Shown: positions 15,974 through 25,205 of the stretch, piece by piece
How the letters are laid out: the number at the start of each line of letters is the position of its first letter
How positions within the stretch are numbered: the stretch's first letter is position 1
Source of the DNA: JANRLJ01 sp033762735
GTDB lineage: Bacteria; Chloroflexota; Anaerolineae; Aggregatilineales; Phototrophicaceae
Length of the DNA stretch: 64,000 nt
Reading direction: 5' to 3'
NCBI GenBank assembly: GCA_033762735.1
Contig: JANRLJ010000225.1
Location: forward strand, 1-64,000
The notes under the pieces: model-generated
What the model was told of the DNA's origin: nothing
Databases searched by the model: none
The model's input: the letters and a program-made list of their open reading frames with translations, nothing else
Position numbers and translations under genes: made by a program

Positions 15974-17479
15974 CTATGGTCTGATGCGATACGCCGCGTC
16001 ATTCCAGCGCAGTTCATTCTTGAACGCCGGGAGCGTCGTAGCGTCGTCGATCAGCAGAAATTCGACATCGGCCATTTCCGCGAAGTCTGCCAGATGCTCC
16101 GCCGTAAGTGCCTGGCTGAACCCGGTGTGATGTGCGCCACCCGCATAAATCCACGCCGCCGCCGCGATTTTGAGATTGGGTTTGGGAATCCAAAGCGCCC
16201 GCGCCACAGGGAGTTTGGGCAGCGGGGCGTCCGGCGGGACGACCTCGACGGCGTTCACAACCAGCCGGAAGCGCTCTCCCATATCAATCATCGAGGCGTT
16301 GATGGCCGCGCCGGGACGGGTGTTGAACACCAGCCGTGCCGGGTCTGCCTTGCCGCCGATCCCCAGCGGATGCACTTCGAGCGATGGCTGTCCGTCTGCA
16401 ATGCTGGGGCAGACTTCCAGCATATGGGCGCCCAGCACCTTCATGCCGTCCGGGTGCAGATGATAGGTGTAGTCCTCCATGAACGAGGTGCCGCCCTCTA
16501 ACCCCTCGGCCATCACCTTCATGGTGCGCAGCAGCGCGGCGGTCTTCCAGTCGCCTTCCGCGCCGAAGCCGTAGCCTTCTGCCATCAAGCGCTGCACCGC
16601 GAGGCCGGGAAGCTGTATCAGCCCGTGCAAATCCTCAAAGGTGGTCGTAAAGGCGCGGAAGCCGCCGCTTTCCAGAAAATGCCGCAGCCCGATCTCAATG
16701 CGCGCCGCCTCGCGTATGGACGCATGACGGTCGCCGCCGCGCCGTAAATCCGCCGCAAGCGTGTACTGTTCCTCATAGGTCTGCACGAGCGCGTCGATCT
16801 CGCTGTCGGCCACCTGCTGCACCACCTGCACCAGATCGCCCACGCCGTAGCCGTTTACCGCGTAGCCGAAACGCGCCTGCGCTTCCACCTTGTCGCCTTC
16901 TGTGACCGCCACCGAACGCATGTTGTCTCCGAAGCGTGCCACCTTCAGCGTTTGCGACTCCGCCCATGCGCCCGCCGCCCGCGCCCAGGAATCCAACTGC
17001 GCCTGCATATCGGTATCCTGCCAGTGCCCGACGATCACTTTCCGGTTCAGGCGTAAACGGCTCATCATGAAGCCGAATTCGCGGTCGCCGTGCGCGGCCT
17101 GGTTCAGGTTCATAAAGTCCATGTCGATGTCTGCCCAGGGGATGTCGCGGTTGTACTGGGTGTGCAGATGCGCCAGCGGCTTTTTGAGGACGGTCAGCCC
17201 GGCAATCCAGTTCTTCGCCGGGGAGAAGGTGTGCATCCAGGCGATCAGCCCGGCACAGCGTTCGTCGGCGTTGGCCTCCAGGCAGACGCGGCGGATGTCC
17301 TCGGCGGTGGTCAGCACCGGCTTGAACACAATATTGAGCGCGAGACGCCCGGTTGCGTTCAGGGCTGCCACAATCTCCTGCGAGTGCTGCGCGACCTGCT
17401 CAATGGCCTGCGGGCCGTAAAGATGCTGGCTGCCCGTGAGGAACCACAGTTCGTACTGCTTGAGGGTGGTCAAAGTCAT
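15974..17479 (-). CDS. araA: L-arabinose isomerase
   Basis: A 501-residue L-arabinose isomerase converting L-arabinose to L-ribulose. The start at 17479 gives MTLTTLKQYELWFLTGSQHL, the expected beginning; the longer frame upstream is spurious. Conserved blocks are GLIAWMHTFSPAKNWI, the glutamate-bearing AEGYGFGAEGDWKTAAL, SFMEDYTYHL and the late histidine AGGAHHTGFSQAL, which together hold the Mn-binding residues. Full length. No araB or araD is in the window, so the rest of the pathway is elsewhere. Confidence 0.96.
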   Translation of the reverse strand: MTLTTLKQYELWFLTGSQHLYGPQAIEQVAQHSQEIVAALNATGRLALNIVFKPVLTTAEDIRRVCLEANADERCAGLIAWMHTFSPAKNWIAGLTVLKKPLAHLHTQYNRDIPWADIDMDFMNLNQAAHGDREFGFMMSRLRLNRKVIVGHWQDTDMQAQLDSWARAAGAWAESQTLKVARFGDNMRSVAVTEGDKVEAQARFGYAVNGYGVGDLVQVVQQVADSEIDALVQTYEEQYTLAADLRRGGDRHASIREAARIEIGLRHFLESGGFRAFTTTFEDLHGLIQLPGLAVQRLMAEGYGFGAEGDWKTAALLRTMKVMAEGLEGGTSFMEDYTYHLHPDGMKVLGAHMLEVCPSIADGQPSLEVHPLGIGGKADPARLVFNTRPGAAINASMIDMGERFRLVVNAVEVVPPDAPLPKLPVARALWIPKPNLKIAAAAWIYAGGAHHTGFSQALTAEHLADFAEMADVEFLLIDDATTLPAFKNELRWNDAAYRIRP

Positions 17480-17623
17480 CGTAACCCACGCCTTTCGTTG
17501 GCTCAGGAAAGAAGCCGTATTGTAGCCAATATCCCACGTTCCAGCGTACAGGCCAGCAGCGGTGTTTTCCTCAATTGATCTTGATAGTTTCTTGATCTTT
17601 TCATCCAACATCCTAGCGCACTT

Positions 17624-17652
17624 TTGATGGGTGAGCGTGTTACAACTATAGC
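17624..17652 (+). promoter_or_regulatory. Possible sigma-70 promoter for the kdp operon
   Basis: TTGATG and TATAGC are separated by 17 bases and lie 25 bases upstream of the first small gene of the kdp operon. Each box matches the consensus at four of six positions. No KdpDE gene or recognisable c-di-AMP riboswitch is seen nearby. Confidence 0.35.
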
Positions 17653-17676
17653 ATCCACATTCAGGAGGAAGATTCG

Positions 17677-17757
17677 ATGGACCTTGTTTACCTCGCGTTG
17701 ATCGTGGTGTTCTTTGCCCTTTGCTGGGGCTTTGTCGAACTGTGTGACCGGGTTTAG
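17677..17757 (+). CDS. 26-residue membrane peptide ahead of kdpF
   Basis: A short frame with a strong Shine-Dalgarno (AGGAGGA, seven bases before ATG) encodes MDLVYLALIVVFFALCWGFV and six more residues ending CDRV. It is one hydrophobic helix with an acidic/basic tail. Similar tiny proteins ahead of kdpF occur in other bacteria as far as I recall, so it is likely a real accessory peptide of the Kdp pump, possibly stabilising KdpA or KdpB like KdpF. It ends 20 bases before kdpF. The RBS and the composition support expression. Confidence 0.7.
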   Translation: MDLVYLALIVVFFALCWGFVELCDRV

Positions 17758-17777
17758 GCACACGAAGGGGAGGGGAG

Positions 17778-17870
17778 ATGACCGCACTATACCTCATCGT
17801 AGGACTCATCGCACTGGCGCTGCTGGTTTACCTGGTGGTCGCCTTGCTTAGACCGGAGCTGTTCTCATGA
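17778..17870 (+). CDS. kdpF: K+-transporting ATPase subunit F
   Basis: A 30-residue single-helix peptide, MTALYLIVGLIALALLVYLV then VALLRPELFS. The ending LLRPE-F is the usual KdpF signature. GGGGAG lies upstream of the ATG. Its TGA overlaps the kdpA ATG (ATGA), so translation is coupled. In E. coli KdpF stabilises the KdpABC complex. Confidence 0.88.
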   Translation: MTALYLIVGLIALALLVYLVVALLRPELFS

Positions 17871-19618
17871 CACTCATCGGTGTTTTACAACTGGTTGTTT
17901 TCATGGTCGTGCTGCTCTTGTGCGTTCGGCCACTTGGTAGTTACATGGCGAACGTCTATGAAGGGACTTCTGCCGTTAATCGCATTTTCGGCCCTGTCGA
18001 GCGCGTGATTTACCGTTTGTTCGGGACTCGCGAAAACACGGAGATGAACTGGAAAACGTATGCGCTGGCGTTTCTGGCGTTCAACGTCTTCGGTCTGCTG
18101 CTGGTCTATCTGTTCCAGCGCGTTCAGGGGTCGCTCCCGCTGAACCCGGCAGGCTTGGGCGCAGTGACACCGGATTCGTCCTTCAACACCGCCATCAGCT
18201 TTGCCAGCAATACCAACTGGCAGGGCTACGGTGGTGAAGCCACCATGAGCTACCTGACGCAAATGCTGGGCTTGACGGTGCAGAATTTTGTCTCTGCTGC
18301 GTCGGGGATGGCGGTGCTGGTGGCGCTCATTCGCGGGCTGCGCGGGCGCACGGTGCAGAACATCGGCAACTTCTGGGTCGATCTCACCCGTTCGGTGCTG
18401 TACATCCTGCTGCCACTGTCGATTGTCGTGGCCGTGTTTCTCGTCTCGCAGGGCGTGGTGCAGACCTTTAACGATTACGCCACCGCGCAGGTGGTGGATG
18501 AAACCGCGCTGACAGATGGAGAGGGTAATCCGGTCACGGAACAGGTCATCGCGGTCGGGCCAGCGGCTTCGCAGATTGCGATTAAGCAGCTTGGCACCAA
18601 CGGCGGCGGCTTCTTCAATGTGAATTCGGCGCATCCGCTGGAGAATGCGACTCCGCTCTCCAACTTCGTCCAATGTCTCGCCATCCTCATTATCCCGGCG
18701 GCGCTGTGCTACACCTTTGGGAAGATGGTGGGTGATACGCGGCAGGGCTGGGCGGTGCTGGCGGCCATGACGCTGATTTTCGTCGTGCTGCTGGCGGTGG
18801 TGTTTGTGGCGGAAACGGCAGGCAATCCCAACTTCCCGGAAGTGGTTGACCAGACCGCCAGCGATACGAACCCCGGCGGCAACATGGAAGGCAAGGAAAC
18901 ACGCCTGGGCGTTCCCACCTCGGCGCTGTGGGCGGCGGTGACAACGGCAGCCTCCAACGGCTCGGTCAATTCCATGCACGACTCCTACACGCCGCTGGGT
19001 GGCCTTGTCCCGATGTGGCTGATGCAGCTTGGTGAGGTCGTCTATGGCGGGGTTGGCTCTGGCCTGTACGGGATGCTGATGTTTGCCATCGTCGCCGTGT
19101 TTATCTCCGGGCTGATGGTCGGGCGCACACCCGAATATCTGGGCAAGAAGATCGAAGCGTTCGAGATGAAGATGGCCTCGCTGGTCATCCTGATCCCCTG
19201 CGCGACGGTGTTGATTGGCACGGCGATTGCGGTTGTGAGTGAAGGCGGTCGCGCCACGATTTGGAACACCGAGCCTGCCGCGCATGGCTTCAGCGAAGTG
19301 CTCTATGCCTTCTCATCCGCCGGGAACAACAACGGCAGCGCCTTCGCTGGCCTGGGCGCGAATACACCGTTCTATAACACAGCGCTGGGCTTTGCCATGC
19401 TGTTCGCACGCTACTGGCTGGTGATCCCCACGCTGGCGATTGCCGGGTCGCTCGCGGCCAAAAAGATCGTTCCTGCCAGTGATGGGACACTGCCGACGCA
19501 TACAGGGCTGTTCGTGACGATGCTGATCGCGGTGGTGATTATCGTCGGCGCACTGACGTTCATCCCTGCGCTGGCGTTGGGGCCGATTGTCGAACATCTG
19601 CTCATGGTAGCAGGCTGA
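17867..19618 (+). CDS. kdpA: K+-transporting ATPase potassium-binding subunit
   Basis: A 583-residue channel-like subunit with four selectivity-filter regions: SFASNTNWQGYGGE, LGTNGGGFFNVNSAHP, TTAASNGSVNSMHDS and SSAGNNNGSAFAGL. All are close to the E. coli-type sequences. It has about ten membrane segments and is full length. It is the first large gene of the kdp operon, and kdpB starts 22 bases after it. The complete subunit set (F, A, B, C) follows, so a working high-affinity K+ pump is expected. Confidence 0.96.
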   Translation: MTLIGVLQLVVFMVVLLLCVRPLGSYMANVYEGTSAVNRIFGPVERVIYRLFGTRENTEMNWKTYALAFLAFNVFGLLLVYLFQRVQGSLPLNPAGLGAVTPDSSFNTAISFASNTNWQGYGGEATMSYLTQMLGLTVQNFVSAASGMAVLVALIRGLRGRTVQNIGNFWVDLTRSVLYILLPLSIVVAVFLVSQGVVQTFNDYATAQVVDETALTDGEGNPVTEQVIAVGPAASQIAIKQLGTNGGGFFNVNSAHPLENATPLSNFVQCLAILIIPAALCYTFGKMVGDTRQGWAVLAAMTLIFVVLLAVVFVAETAGNPNFPEVVDQTASDTNPGGNMEGKETRLGVPTSALWAAVTTAASNGSVNSMHDSYTPLGGLVPMWLMQLGEVVYGGVGSGLYGMLMFAIVAVFISGLMVGRTPEYLGKKIEAFEMKMASLVILIPCATVLIGTAIAVVSEGGRATIWNTEPAAHGFSEVLYAFSSAGNNNGSAFAGLGANTPFYNTALGFAMLFARYWLVIPTLAIAGSLAAKKIVPASDGTLPTHTGLFVTMLIAVVIIVGALTFIPALALGPIVEHLLMVAG

Positions 19619-19640
19619 GTGTGCAGGAAAGGAATAAATC

Positions 19641-21779
19641 ATGACATTCGAAACAAAAGCCAAAGCACGCCCGCTGTTTGATCCGCCAATTATTCGGCGC
19701 GCGCTGGTAGACTCGGTGGTAAAGCTGAACCCACGTCAGCAGATTCGTAACCCGGTGATGTTCATTGTGCTGATTGGCGCGGTGATTACAACCGTGCTGT
19801 TTATCCTGGCAGTGCTGGGGCAGGGCGAGGCGGCGCAGGCGGCGCTGAACGCGGGCGCGACGACTGAAGAAGCACGGGCAGCCTCCCGCGAGTCGGCCAG
19901 CTTTATCTTCGCAATTTCGGTCTGGCTGTGGTTCACCGTGCTGTTTGCCAATTTTGCAGAGGCGATGGCCGAAGGGCGCGGCAAGGCTCAGGCTGATACA
20001 CTGCGCAAGGCGCGGCGTGACGTGACCGCCAAAAAGCTCAGCAGCCCGCAGCGCAATGCGAAGTTCACGCAGGTGAGCGCGGGGACGCTGCGCAAGGATG
20101 ATGTGGTGCTGGTGGAAGCGGGTGACATCATCCCCGGTGATGGCGACGTAATCGAAGGCGTGGCTTCGGTTGATGAAAGCGCCATCACAGGCGAGAGCGC
20201 CCCGGTCATCCGCGAGAGCGGCGGCGACCGCAGCGCCGTGACGGGCGGGACGCGCGTCCTCTCTGACTGGCTGATCGTGCGGATTTCGACCAATCCCGGC
20301 GAATCCTTCCTTGATCGGATGATCGCGATGGTGGAAGGGGCGAAGCGCCAGAAGACGCCGAACGAAATCGCGCTCAGCATTCTGCTGTCGGTGTTCACCA
20401 TCATCTTCCTGCTGGCGACCATGACGCTGCTGCCGTTTTCGATCTTCGCGGTGGACTACACCGGGCAGGGGAGTCCGGTGCCCGTCGCCATCCTGATCGC
20501 GCTGCTGGTCTGCCTGATCCCGACCACGATTGGTGGTCTGCTCTCTGCCATTGGGATTGCCGGGATGGATCGCATGATCCAGGCCAACGTCATTGCTACC
20601 TCTGGCCGGGCGGTGGAAGCGGCGGGGGATGTGGATGTGCTGCTGCTGGATAAGACCGGGACGATCACGCTGGGCAACCGGCAGGCCACTGACTTTATCC
20701 CCGCGCAGGGGGTGACGGCGGAACAACTGGCGGACGCAGCACAGATTTCTTCACTGGCCGACGAAACACCGGAAGGCCGCAGCATTGTGGTGCTGGCGAA
20801 GGATCGCTTTAAGCTGCGCGAACGCAACATCAATGAACTGGGCGCGACCTTCATCCCGTTCACCGCACAGACGCGCATGAGCGGTGTTGACCTGAACGGG
20901 CGGCAGATTCGCAAGGGCGCGGCGGACGCGGTCAAGCGCTATATCGAAGAACAGGGCGGCCAGTTCCCCCCGGCGGTACAGACGGCGGTGGATGAGGTGG
21001 CGCGTAAGGGCGCAACGCCGCTGGTGGTGGCGGAAAACACCCGCGTGATGGGCGTGATTCAGCTCAAGGACATCGTGAAGGGCGGCATCAAGGAACGCTT
21101 CGGCGAACTCCGCAATATGGGTATCAAGACCGTGATGATTACGGGCGACAACCCCCTGACAGCGGCGGCCATCGCGGCAGAGGCCGGGGTCGATGACTTC
21201 CTGGCGCAGGCCACGCCCGAAGCCAAGCTGAAGCTCATCCGCGAACAGCAGGAAGGCGGGCGGCTGGTTGCCATGACGGGCGACGGCACCAACGATGCCC
21301 CGGCGCTGGCACAGGCCGATGTGGCGGTGGCGATGAACAGCGGTACGCAGGCGGCCAAGGAAGCGGGCAATATGGTCGATCTGGACTCCAACCCGACCAA
21401 GCTGATTGAGATCGTGGAGATCGGCAAGCAGCTTCTCATGACACGCGGCGCACTGACGACCTTCAGCATCGCCAACGACGTGAGCAAGTACTTCGCCATC
21501 ATCCCGGCGGCCTTTGCCACGATCTACCCGGAACTGGAAGCGCTGGACATCATGCGCCTTTCTACGCCCAACAGCGCGATTGCGTCGGCGGTGATCTTCA
21601 ACGCGCTCATCATCATCTTCCTGATTCCGCTGGCGCTGCGTGGGGTGAAGTATCGTCCGGTGGGCGCGTCGGTGCTGCTGCGCAATAACCTGCTGGTCTA
21701 CGGCCTGGGTGGGCTGATTGCGCCCTTTATTGGCATCAAAGTCATCGACCTGATCCTCACGGCTCTGGGTTGGGTTTAA
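19641..21779 (+). CDS. kdpB: K+-transporting P-type ATPase subunit B
   Basis: A 712-residue P-type ATPase that drives K+ uptake. The phosphorylation site is DKTGT with Asp337. The dephosphorylation loop is TGES (183-186, the serine that is regulated by phosphorylation in E. coli), the nucleotide-binding region includes KGAADAVKRYI, and the hinge is MTGDGTNDAPALAQADVAVAM. Slightly longer than the E. coli protein (682), with the extra residues mainly in the N-terminal region (QGEAAQAALNAGATTEEARA). GGAAAGGAA precedes the start. Confidence 0.97.
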   Translation: MTFETKAKARPLFDPPIIRRALVDSVVKLNPRQQIRNPVMFIVLIGAVITTVLFILAVLGQGEAAQAALNAGATTEEARAASRESASFIFAISVWLWFTVLFANFAEAMAEGRGKAQADTLRKARRDVTAKKLSSPQRNAKFTQVSAGTLRKDDVVLVEAGDIIPGDGDVIEGVASVDESAITGESAPVIRESGGDRSAVTGGTRVLSDWLIVRISTNPGESFLDRMIAMVEGAKRQKTPNEIALSILLSVFTIIFLLATMTLLPFSIFAVDYTGQGSPVPVAILIALLVCLIPTTIGGLLSAIGIAGMDRMIQANVIATSGRAVEAAGDVDVLLLDKTGTITLGNRQATDFIPAQGVTAEQLADAAQISSLADETPEGRSIVVLAKDRFKLRERNINELGATFIPFTAQTRMSGVDLNGRQIRKGAADAVKRYIEEQGGQFPPAVQTAVDEVARKGATPLVVAENTRVMGVIQLKDIVKGGIKERFGELRNMGIKTVMITGDNPLTAAAIAAEAGVDDFLAQATPEAKLKLIREQQEGGRLVAMTGDGTNDAPALAQADVAVAMNSGTQAAKEAGNMVDLDSNPTKLIEIVEIGKQLLMTRGALTTFSIANDVSKYFAIIPAAFATIYPELEALDIMRLSTPNSAIASAVIFNALIIIFLIPLALRGVKYRPVGASVLLRNNLLVYGLGGLIAPFIGIKVIDLILTALGWV

Positions 21780-21797
21780 TCAGAGAGAGACAAAACC

Positions 21798-22547
21798 ATG
21801 AGCGCAAATCAAACTTCAACCACGAGCGCGAGCACCAATACAGGCATTGACTGGCGACAGGTGATCGTCCCGGCGGTGGTGTCCATCCTGTTTTTCACGC
21901 TGCTGACCGGTCTGCTCTATCCGGCGGTGATTACGGGCATTGCCCAGGTCGTCTTCCCAAATCAGGCCAATGGCAGCCTGATCGAGGATGCCAGCGGGAA
22001 TGTGATCGGTTCGGAACTGATCGGCCAGCAGTTCAGTGATCCGGTCTACTTCTGGGGACGGCTCTCGGCCACTGGCCCGGTGCCCTATAACGGCGCGATT
22101 TCCTCCGGCTCCAATTATGGCCCGCTGAACCCGGCGCTGATCGGGGAAGAGGGTACGGTGCAAAGCCGCATCACTGCACTGGAAGAAGCCAACGCCGCGG
22201 CAGGTGTCAGCGTTGATACGGCGATCCCGGTTGATCTGGTCACAGCATCGGGCAGTGGGCTTGACCCGCACATCAGCCCGGCAGCGGCGCAGTATCAGCT
22301 TCCCCGCGTGGCCGCGCTGCGCGGGATTGACGAGACGACGCTGCAAGCACTGGTGGATGAATTCACCGAGGGGCGAACACTGTTGATTCTGGGCGAACCG
22401 CGTGTGAACGTGCTGCGGCTCAACCTGGCGCTGGACGAGCAGTACCCGGTTGATGGCGGCGGTGCAGCCGTTCCATCCACCGAAGCGGAAGCGACGGCTG
22501 AACCAACTGTCGAAGTCACCCCTGATGCAACCGCTGAAGGCGAGTAA
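21798..22547 (+). CDS. kdpC: K+-transporting ATPase subunit C, extended
   Basis: A 249-residue KdpC, about 60 residues longer than the E. coli protein. An N-terminal cytosolic stretch rich in Ser/Thr precedes the single membrane helix (VSILFFTLLTGLLYPAVITG). SELIGQQFSDPVYFWGR and TASGSGLDPHISPAAA are the conserved outer-domain blocks, followed by RVNVLRLNLALD. After that comes a Pro/Ala/Thr/Glu-rich acidic tail of about 30 residues that is probably disordered. KdpC is thought to stabilise the complex and help nucleotide binding. The next kdpA copy starts 93 bases downstream. Confidence 0.95.
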   Translation: MSANQTSTTSASTNTGIDWRQVIVPAVVSILFFTLLTGLLYPAVITGIAQVVFPNQANGSLIEDASGNVIGSELIGQQFSDPVYFWGRLSATGPVPYNGAISSGSNYGPLNPALIGEEGTVQSRITALEEANAAAGVSVDTAIPVDLVTASGSGLDPHISPAAAQYQLPRVAALRGIDETTLQALVDEFTEGRTLLILGEPRVNVLRLNLALDEQYPVDGGGAAVPSTEAEATAEPTVEVTPDATAEGE

Positions 22548-22640
22548 GATCAGACCTTTGAAAGTGTGGCAAGGGGCTGGCACGAAACCGCCAGCCCTTT
22601 GCCGCCTGTAATCCTGTACGTGAGGAAGGTGGTCGCCCAT

Positions 22641-24362
22641 ATGAACCCGTATCATCTTATTCAGTACGGTGTGTTTCTGGTCGTGCTGCTGCTATGCGTC
22701 AAACCCGTTGGAATTTACCTTTACCGGGTGTTTGAAGGCAAACCGACTGCCCTGGATTTTCTGCTGCGGCCTGTGGAACGGCTGTTATATCGTTTGCTGC
22801 GGGTGAACCCGGCGAACGAGATGACATGGCGCGATTATACCCTCGCATTCATTGTCTTTACCCTCTGTGCGGCGGGCTGGCTGTTTGCCCTGCTGATGGT
22901 GCAGTCACTTCTGCCCGAACACAACCCCGCTCTGCTGACCACCCCCATGACACCTGACCTTGCCCTGAATACGGCCATCAGTTTTTCCACCGGAACCACC
23001 TGGCAGGCCTACGGTGGTGAAACCACGCTGACCTATCTGAGCCAGGCGCTCGGCCTGGTCAGCCAGAATTTTTTCGCGGGTGGCGCGGGGCTGGCAGTAG
23101 GCATCGCCTTTATACGCGGGCTGGCGCGGGAGCAGGGGACTACGCTTGGCAATTTCTGGGTCGATCTGACACGCGCGATCCTGTGGGTGCTGCTGCCGCT
23201 CTCGGTTCTGGTCGCGCTGCTGCTGGTGTGGCAGGGGGTGCCATTGAACCTTAATCCCTACACTCAGGCGGCGACTGTGCAGGGGGAAACGCAGACGCTC
23301 CCACAAGGTCCCATCGCCGCGCTGGAGAGCATCAAAAATCTTGGGACGAACGGCGGCGGTTATTTCAACACCAACGCTGCGCATCCCTATGAAAACCCGA
23401 CACCGCTGACCAACATGATCGAATTGTGGTCGATTGTCGTGCTGCCCGCCGCGCTGACCTACACTTTTGGCCGGATGATCGGGCGTACTTCGCAGGGGTG
23501 GTTCCTGCTGGCGGTGATGACGCTGCTCTTCGTCGTTGGCCTGGGCATCACGGGGCTGGCCGAGCAGCAGGGCAACCCCCGCATCACAGCTCTCGGTGTG
23601 GATTCAACCTTAAGTACGGCACAACCGGGCGGCAACATGGAAGGCAAGGAGGTGCGCTTTGGAATTCATGGGTCAGCGCTGGCCGCTGTGACCACCTCCA
23701 ATGGCGCGACGGGTTCCTATAATTCCATGCACGACAGCTACACGCCGCTGGGCGGGATGGTGCCGCTGGTGAATATGCTGCTGGGCGAACTGATTTATGG
23801 CGGAGTCGGCACCGGGATTTACAGTATGGTGATGCTGGTGCTGATTAGTGTCTTTATCAGCGGGCTGATGATTGGGCGCAGCCCTGAATATCTGGGGAAG
23901 CCGGTGAGCGTGGATGAGATCAAGCTGGTCGGCCTGTATCTGATCCTGAGTGCTGCCGTAATTCTGCCGCTGACTGCACTGGCCGTGCTGCTGCCCGCTG
24001 GCCGGGCGGGGCTGGTGACAAACCAGGGTGCGCACGGCTTTACCGAAATCTTCTACGCCTACACCTCGTCCTTCGCCAATAACGGGCAGAACTTTGCCGG
24101 GCTGAACGCCAACAGCGTGTTCTATAACCTGACCACCGCCCTTGCGATGCTGGCCGGGCGAATAGGTTTGGCGACACTGGCGCTGGCGCTCGCGGGGCTG
24201 TTTGTTCAGCAGCGCTGCAGGCCGCCTTCTTCGGGGATGCTGCCTACCGATGGCTTTACGTTTGGGGTCGTCCTGATTGCGGTGATTTTCATCGTTGGTG
24301 CGTTGAGCTTCTTCCCGGCGCTGGCGCTGGGGCCGCTTGTGGAGCAGCTGCGCCTTTATTAG
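22641..24362 (+). CDS. kdpA: Second, divergent KdpA paralogue
   Basis: A 573-residue KdpA homologue placed after kdpC. The ATG at 22641, with GAGGAAGG upstream, gives MNPYHLIQYGVFLVVLLLCV, which aligns with the first KdpA. The second filter (LGTNGGGYFNTNAAHP) is kept, but the first reads STGTTWQAYGGE where the partner has SNTNWQ, the third TTSNGATGSYNSMHDS lies in a shortened context, and the fourth is SSFANNGQNFAGL. There is no second kdpB or kdpC here, so it may compete with or replace KdpA in the same complex, possibly with altered ion affinity. That role is inference. Confidence 0.93.
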   Translation: MNPYHLIQYGVFLVVLLLCVKPVGIYLYRVFEGKPTALDFLLRPVERLLYRLLRVNPANEMTWRDYTLAFIVFTLCAAGWLFALLMVQSLLPEHNPALLTTPMTPDLALNTAISFSTGTTWQAYGGETTLTYLSQALGLVSQNFFAGGAGLAVGIAFIRGLAREQGTTLGNFWVDLTRAILWVLLPLSVLVALLLVWQGVPLNLNPYTQAATVQGETQTLPQGPIAALESIKNLGTNGGGYFNTNAAHPYENPTPLTNMIELWSIVVLPAALTYTFGRMIGRTSQGWFLLAVMTLLFVVGLGITGLAEQQGNPRITALGVDSTLSTAQPGGNMEGKEVRFGIHGSALAAVTTSNGATGSYNSMHDSYTPLGGMVPLVNMLLGELIYGGVGTGIYSMVMLVLISVFISGLMIGRSPEYLGKPVSVDEIKLVGLYLILSAAVILPLTALAVLLPAGRAGLVTNQGAHGFTEIFYAYTSSFANNGQNFAGLNANSVFYNLTTALAMLAGRIGLATLALALAGLFVQQRCRPPSSGMLPTDGFTFGVVLIAVIFIVGALSFFPALALGPLVEQLRLY

Positions 24363-24478
24363 AACGGAGGTGTGAAAACGGCTTGTGCAAACCGTCTATA
24401 AAGCGTTCTGATAAGATGCGATTAAATCTGGCAGATTATGCATTTACAAGCGGCAACCTTGATGTATGCTTGCCATAG

Positions 24479-25147
24479 GTGTCCAATAAGCTGCGAGACA
24501 GCATGAAACGTCTATTTGCAATGCTCGGTGTGTCTAATGGACAAACGACGACCGAGCAACAGAAACAGGAGCAGTGCCGCCTGCTGGCACAACTTCAACA
24601 AACGCATAATCTCCACACCCGCCAGTGCATCCTTGATAAAATGATGACCTATAACCTGCTCCAGAATGTCGTTGTGCAGGATATGGAAGGGCATGATCTG
24701 TTCCTGGAAGGGGCAAACCTGGAACGGGCGTGTTTGCAGAACGTTACCCTCACCAATGTCGATCTGGGGCAGGCAAATCTGCAGGGCGCGGTGGTGCAGC
24801 ATTCCAGCCTTCCATTTTCAAACCTTGCCAACGCCAACCTACAGGGAGTGAAGCTGTATCAGGTCAATCTGGAAGGTACTACCCTGAGTGGGGCAAATTT
24901 AAAGGACGCCACTATTGAACATGTGCGTCTGGCCGACACACTCCTGTGCCACGCGCGGCTGGAAGGCGCGGTCCTGGAACACGTTGATCTGCGTGGGTGT
25001 TCGCTGCTGGCGGCTAATCTGGCCGGGGCAGAAATGCGTGATGTCCGCTTCGACGAAACCAGCGTCCTGCCCGACGGGAGGAACTGGACTTCCTTTGCTG
25101 ATCTCTCGCCGTTTCTGGATGGATCGGCTGTGACAGGGCAAGACTGA
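24479..25147 (+). CDS. Pentapeptide-repeat protein
   Basis: A 222-residue protein whose central part is a run of A(D/N)LXX units (GANLERACLQNVTLTNVDL, ANLQGVKLYQVNL, SGANLKDATIEHVRL), which fold into a right-handed quadrilateral helix. The end, SVLPDGRNWTS, is the usual cap. The N-terminal 60 residues are helical and polar with many Gln. The frame opens with GTG; ATG at 24503 (MKRLFAML) is an alternative, and neither has a strong ribosome site. Some relatives mimic DNA and protect gyrase; no evidence of that here. A strong terminator follows. Confidence 0.85.
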   Translation: MSNKLRDSMKRLFAMLGVSNGQTTTEQQKQEQCRLLAQLQQTHNLHTRQCILDKMMTYNLLQNVVVQDMEGHDLFLEGANLERACLQNVTLTNVDLGQANLQGAVVQHSSLPFSNLANANLQGVKLYQVNLEGTTLSGANLKDATIEHVRLADTLLCHARLEGAVLEHVDLRGCSLLAANLAGAEMRDVRFDETSVLPDGRNWTSFADLSPFLDGSAVTGQD

Positions 25148-25174
25148 GGGCTGACAGAGGCAGAATTTGAAGAA

Positions 25175-25205
25175 GGGGACGGATCAGGCGATCCGTCCCT
25201 TTTTT
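25175..25205 (+). terminator. Rho-independent terminator
   Basis: A perfect 10-base-pair stem (GGGACGGATC / GATCCGTCCC) with a four-base loop is followed by six T residues, 28 bases after the pentapeptide-repeat stop codon. It also touches the stop codon of the convergent hydrolase gene. Confidence 0.92.

Noticed and set aside
17480..17809. Longer N-terminus of L-arabinose isomerase (611 residues)
   Set aside because: The extra part is antisense to the small kdp genes and absent from the family; 501 residues from 17479 is normal.
17885..19285. Minus-strand frame of 466 codons under kdpA
   Set aside because: A typical high-GC antisense shadow (His, Arg, Gln rich) of a certain gene, without a ribosome site.
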